Source: Marinilabilia rubra
GTDB taxonomy: Bacteria > Bacteroidota > Bacteroidia > Bacteroidales > Marinilabiliaceae
Direction of reading: 5' to 3'
NCBI RefSeq assembly: GCF_003121985.1
Contig: NZ_QEWP01000001.1
Span: 186,001-250,000 of the forward strand
Length of the DNA stretch: 64,000 nucleotides
A program made the translations under genes and the position numbers. Below the pieces are notes generated by a model. The model ran no database searches. It worked only from the letters and a program-made list of their open reading frames with translations, and had not been told where the DNA came from. This document shows, piece after piece, positions 60,751 through 64,000 of the stretch. The stretch's first letter is position 1. Each line of letters starts with the position of its first letter.

Positions 60751-63003
60751 ATGAAGATTTTCCGTTTTTCACTGATTGGATTGATTACTGTCGGAATACT
60801 GATGGGATGCTCAACCGGGCAGACTGCTTCCGAGAAAGAAAAAGATTTAACCGGGTATGTTGATCCGTTTATCGGTACGGGTTTTCATGGGCATACCTAT
60901 CCCGGGGCTGTGTTACCTTTTGGAAGAGTGCAGTTAAGTCCTGATACTCGTCTCAATGGTTGGGATGCTTGCAGCGGGTACCATTACTCGGATAGTACCA
61001 TTTATGGATTCAGTCACACACACCTAAGTGGTACCGGTATTGGCGATATGGGCGATGTCCTTTTTCTGCCCTATACCGGAGAAGTGGATGAGGCTCCCCT
61101 GGCTACTTTTTCTCATAGCGAAGAGCAGGCATCCCCTGGTTATTATCAGGTGACCCTTAAACCATGGGATGTGAAATGTGAATTGAGTGCCACTTTGCGA
61201 ACCGGCTGGCATAGATATACCTATCCGCAAGGTAGTAAACCCGGTTTGATGATTGACCTGGCCCATATTCTTCAGGAAACCTGGGGCAATAGTGTGCTTG
61301 AGGCTTCCCTGAAGGTGATTGACGATCGTACCATTGAGGGATACCGGATGACCAAAGGCTGGGCTGCTAAAGATCCTGTTTGGTTTCGTGCAGAATTTAA
61401 TGAGCCGTTTTTAGTAGAAAAGATCGTAAAGGACGGAGAAAGTCTGGAGGGGGTAAACAGTGCTGAGGGAACCAACTTAAAAATATTTTTATCCTTTGAA
61501 AAGCTGGATGCGCCTTTGACAGCCAAAGTTGGAATATCTGCTGTGGATGAAGCAGGTCCTGGCATCAACCTGAAGGAAGTCCAGGCTCTTCAGTCCTTTG
61601 ATGAAGTGGTTGCAGAAGCCCGGAAAAACTGGAATGAAACTTTAGAAGCCATCGAGATAAAGAGTGACGATGAAGATGTGCTGACCAATTTCTATACTTC
61701 TCTTTATCATTCGCATCTGGCACCGATGGTTTTTAGTGATGCCGACGGTCGTTACAGAGGAATGGATCACGAAATTTACAACACCAACGGAAAGGGGGAA
61801 GCTTACACTGTCTTTTCCCTGTGGGATACCTTCAGGGCCTGGTATCCGTTGATGACCATTATCGAACCTTCACTGTCTTCTCAATGGGTTTACTCTTTAT
61901 ATGAGGGAAGTCAGCAGGGAGGATTGTTGCCCAAGTGGCCGCTTGTTGCCAATTACACCGGTACGATGGTGGGTTATCCGGCCCTTTCGTTGATGGCTGA
62001 TGCTTCAACAAAAGAGCTTATTGATTCGATACCCGATAAGCTGATTGCTGCAGCAGAGAAGTCTGCAACCTGGCAGCCCGAATGGCATGAGCAGGCTAAA
62101 GGTACCCGGGCTGAAATGGTCATGCCTTTGCACATCAAATACAAAGAATCCAACGGGTTTGTACCGGTTGACAAGGTTCAGGGGGCTGTTTCATGGGGCC
62201 TCGAAATGGCTTATTACGACTGGTGTCTGGCCACCCTGATGGAAAATGAGGGGCACGCCGGTGCTGCAGAGAAATGGTATGCCAAAGGACAATATTATAA
62301 ACATTATTTCGATCCTTCAACCGGCTTTATGCGCGGGAAAAATCTGGGCGGAGATTGGTATGCCGATTTTAACCCCAATTACTCCAGCCATATGAAAAGT
62401 GAGTATGTTGAAGGCAACGCATGGCAATGGTCACCTTTTGTTCCTCACGACCTTGAAGGTTTTCGGAAACTCCTTGGAGGTAAAGAGGCCATGGGAGAAT
62501 GGCTCGATAATTTATTTACTACAACCAGCAAAGTGGAAGGGGAAAATGCCAGTGCCGATATAACGGGCCTCATTGGTCAGTATGCACACGGAAATGAACC
62601 CAGCCATCATGTCGCTTATATGTATCAGTACACGGATAGGCCCTGGCGTACTCAGGAAATTGTGGATACCGTTCTCTATAATTTCTACAAACCGGAGCCG
62701 GCAGGCATCATTGGTAATGAAGATTGTGGACAAATGTCTGCCTGGTACATTATGAGCGCTCTTGGGTTTTACCAGATTAATCCGGGAGAACCGGTATATA
62801 CTCTGGGACGACCCATCGTTGATGAAGCTCGTATCCGGGTGAATGAGGGATGGTTTGAAATTATAGTACATAACAATTCTCCTCAGAATAAATATGTAAA
62901 GGCGGTGAAGCTAAATGGAGAAAAACTTCAATCCAACCAGTTTAAACATAAGGATATTCAAAACGGTGGAAAGCTGGAATTCTTTATGTCTGATAAACCT
63001 TGA
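60751..63003 (+). CDS. GH92 alpha-mannosidase lipoprotein
   Basis: 750 residues from the ATG at 60751, with lipoprotein leader (LIGLITVGILMGC). GH92 enzymes are calcium-dependent exo-alpha-mannosidases with an inverting mechanism. Landmarks: YVDPFIGTGFHGHTYPGAVLPFGRVQLSPDT, GFSHTHLSGTG, YTVFSLWDTFRAWYPL, YVEGNAWQWSPFVPHD, GQYAHGNEPSHHVAYMY and IGNEDCGQMSAWYIMSALGFY (last two carry catalytic and calcium-binding residues). The presence of an alpha-mannosidase shows that the glycan has alpha-linked mannose (or a related sugar), as in N-glycans, yeast mannan or some bacterial wall polymers. It ends the run and is followed by a terminator. Confidence 0.93.
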   Translation: MKIFRFSLIGLITVGILMGCSTGQTASEKEKDLTGYVDPFIGTGFHGHTYPGAVLPFGRVQLSPDTRLNGWDACSGYHYSDSTIYGFSHTHLSGTGIGDMGDVLFLPYTGEVDEAPLATFSHSEEQASPGYYQVTLKPWDVKCELSATLRTGWHRYTYPQGSKPGLMIDLAHILQETWGNSVLEASLKVIDDRTIEGYRMTKGWAAKDPVWFRAEFNEPFLVEKIVKDGESLEGVNSAEGTNLKIFLSFEKLDAPLTAKVGISAVDEAGPGINLKEVQALQSFDEVVAEARKNWNETLEAIEIKSDDEDVLTNFYTSLYHSHLAPMVFSDADGRYRGMDHEIYNTNGKGEAYTVFSLWDTFRAWYPLMTIIEPSLSSQWVYSLYEGSQQGGLLPKWPLVANYTGTMVGYPALSLMADASTKELIDSIPDKLIAAAEKSATWQPEWHEQAKGTRAEMVMPLHIKYKESNGFVPVDKVQGAVSWGLEMAYYDWCLATLMENEGHAGAAEKWYAKGQYYKHYFDPSTGFMRGKNLGGDWYADFNPNYSSHMKSEYVEGNAWQWSPFVPHDLEGFRKLLGGKEAMGEWLDNLFTTTSKVEGENASADITGLIGQYAHGNEPSHHVAYMYQYTDRPWRTQEIVDTVLYNFYKPEPAGIIGNEDCGQMSAWYIMSALGFYQINPGEPVYTLGRPIVDEARIRVNEGWFEIIVHNNSPQNKYVKAVKLNGEKLQSNQFKHKDIQNGGKLEFFMSDKP

Positions 63004-63072
63004 TTTTGTTTGGCTGGAGTACCGTTGAAAATTTTGGGTTTTGATATAGTTAATAGAAAAACTATAATGCAC

Positions 63073-63099
63073 AGAGTCGGCAATAAATTTGCCGGCTCT
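63073..63099 (+). terminator. Terminator-like hairpin after GH92
   Basis: AGAGTCGGCAA and TTGCCGGCTCT form an 11-bp stem (one G-T pair) with a 5-nt loop, followed by ACTGGTTTTAAT. It lies 70 bp after the stop. Confidence 0.65.
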
Positions 63100-63150
63100 A
63101 CTGGTTTTAATAGGGCCCGCTGAAAAAGTCAAAAGGGCATAATTTACAAG

Positions 63151-63194
63151 CCGACAAATCGAAGATGTATTGGAATACTTCAAGATTTTGTCGG
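63151..63194. repeat. 44-bp imperfect palindrome
   Basis: CCGACAAATCGAAG...GTATT pairs with AATACTTC...GATTTTGTCGG around a GG centre. It lies in the 565-bp gene-free stretch 63004-63568, next to the MITE-like element at 63217-63386. Confidence 0.55.
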
Positions 63195-63216
63195 TGAAGT
63201 AAATTTTGTTCTTTTG

Positions 63217-63386
63217 GCTAGTGTGACATTTATTAAATTGGTTTACTTGAATTTTAAGTGATTTTTTTCTTTGTGCAAGGCGGGGCTTGCCAAGCATAGC
63301 CTTAGCTACGGTTAAAAGCCCCAACGAAGCAGAATGGAAAAAAGGGCTTGAAATTAGTGAAGGAATTTAGTAATTGTCACACTAGC
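63217..63386. repeat. MITE-like element with 22-bp terminal inverted repeats
   Basis: The left end GCTAGTGTGACATTTATTAA is matched on the complement of the right end by GCTAGTGTGACAATTACTAA (about 20 of 22 positions). The 170-bp interior has GCAAGGCGGGGCTTGCC and AAGCCCCAACGAAGC and no coding capacity. It looks like a non-autonomous transposon remnant. The rest of the gap (63387-63568) shows only CTTGCAC-based inverted words (CAAGTGCAAGG / CCTTGCACCTG). Confidence 0.7.
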
Positions 63387-63568
63387 TAATTGTCTGTCTC
63401 AAGTGCAAGGTTATTTGTCTGTTGCGTCAAAAAACCTTGCACCTGAATTATTATTTATTGCTGTAATGAGTTGTTATTCAATGTTTTTTGAGTTTTTAGC
63501 TGGTCCTAAAATAGGTTGTATCTTTACCCCCTCACGAATCAAAGTAGTTTCCAGTAATACGTTGAACG

Positions 63569-64000
63569 ATGAAGAATAGAGTATTTTTTTTTATTGCATT
63601 AATGTTTTCCATGTCGGTAAATCTTTTCTCACAGAAAAGTGATCATTTTTTTCCTGCCACCCATGAACACTTCAATTACATGGGGCGGGTGGATTTTTCA
63701 GATAACCAGGTAGCACGTTACGATTGGCCGGGAGTAATGGTGCGATTTCGGTTTACCGGTAACGAATTAAAGTTGCATTTTAGGGGAGGAGAACGAAATT
63801 ATTTTGATCTCATGGTTGATGGTGAACGTCTGAAGGTTTTACATGCCAAAGGGGACACCGTTGCCGCGATTGAGGTTATAGAGGGGAATGGACCACATGT
63901 TGCCAGTTTTTTTAAGCGTACAGAAGGCGAAATGGGAGAGACCCGTTTCTTTGGCCTTGAATTAGGCAAAAAAGGGAATTTGCTGCCATGGGAAAAAGAG
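63569..64000 (+). CDS. CE2-like SGNH esterase, 5' part cut by window edge
   Basis: First 144 codons. Signal peptide FFFIALMFSMSVNLFSQ, then a jelly-roll domain: FNYMGRVDFSDNQVARYDWPG, VRFRFTGNELKLHF, YFDLMVDGERLKVL, and the TEGEMGETRFFGLEL segment. This matches the N-terminal beta domain of carbohydrate esterase family 2 acetyl-esterases, in which an SGNH domain follows; that domain lies outside the window. It may deacetylate hemicellulose or other sugars. It is separated from the GH92 gene by a terminator and repeats, so it probably starts a new unit. Confidence 0.75.
   Translation, partial: MKNRVFFFIALMFSMSVNLFSQKSDHFFPATHEHFNYMGRVDFSDNQVARYDWPGVMVRFRFTGNELKLHFRGGERNYFDLMVDGERLKVLHAKGDTVAAIEVIEGNGPHVASFFKRTEGEMGETRFFGLELGKKGNLLPWEKE

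Noticed and set aside
42911-63003. Sialic acid utilisation locus
   Set aside because: An AGE-type epimerase is present, but I see no sialidase, sialate lyase or NanE-like kinase partner in the window.

Overview
The window is chromosomal DNA from a member of the Bacteroidota, probably a marine or sediment Marinilabiliales-type bacterium. I infer this from three adjacent SusC/SusD pairs, lipoprotein and NRRDF-type Tat signals, promoters of the TTTG-N19/20-TAnnTTTG type, and many Bacteroidota-style families (DUF4922, DUF5009, DUF5018, DUF4623, GHL10, DUF1343, GH92). I found no rRNA, tRNA, CRISPR array, prophage or intact insertion sequence.

Region 1 (1-28 kb) reads as a peptidoglycan salvage island. 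Glucosamine-6-phosphate deaminase (cut by the left edge), MurQ etherase and an N-acetylmuramate/N-acetylglucosamine kinase lie on the minus strand beside a FadR-type GntR regulator. A long plus-strand run follows: a large exported Amidase_3-fold protein with a golvesin-like insertion, a glycosyltransferase, a VTC2/GalT-like DUF4922 protein, a SpoIID-domain protein without signal peptide, an AmpG-like carrier with a large extra loop, a DigH-like GHL10 glycosidase, a sodium symporter and a DUF5009 membrane protein. A pirin/NYN/HAD segment rich in palindromic repeats interrupts the island. It resumes with NamZ exo-muramidase, divergent to a transglutaminase-like lipoprotein, an NlpC/P60 lipoprotein and a Tat-signal dipeptide epimerase.

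Region 2 (27.7-42.6 kb) holds a classical SusC/SusD pair followed by a NagZ/beta-lactamase-type protein that has lost its GH3 barrel, a second SusC/SusD pair with a strong terminator, and a FAD/Fe-S D-lactate dehydrogenase-type enzyme. D-lactate is the by-product of MurQ, so this last gene closes the pathway.

Region 3 (42.8-64 kb) is one long tightly packed locus: SusC, SusD, a DUF5018/DUF4623 surface lipoprotein, two related GHL10 lipoproteins, a symporter, an SGNH esterase, a DUF4434 protein, an N-acylglucosamine 2-epimerase, an FAD-dependent oxidoreductase, a second DUF5009 protein and a GH92 alpha-mannosidase. After a repeat cluster, a CE2-like SGNH esterase runs off the right edge. The target glycan is unknown; epimerase plus GHL10 suggest an amino-sugar polymer.

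The most interesting result is regulatory. A short palindrome, ATGTAWTACAA or a close variant, occurs at the promoters of nagB/gntR, murKQ, namZ/transglutaminase, the NlpC-epimerase pair and the D-lactate dehydrogenase. It fits the known FadR-subfamily operator pattern GT-N3-AC, so the GntR protein encoded here is the natural candidate regulator. The window therefore seems to hold a locally regulated peptidoglycan-catabolic system in which stem peptides are handled by exported lipoproteins while sugars are processed in the cytoplasm.
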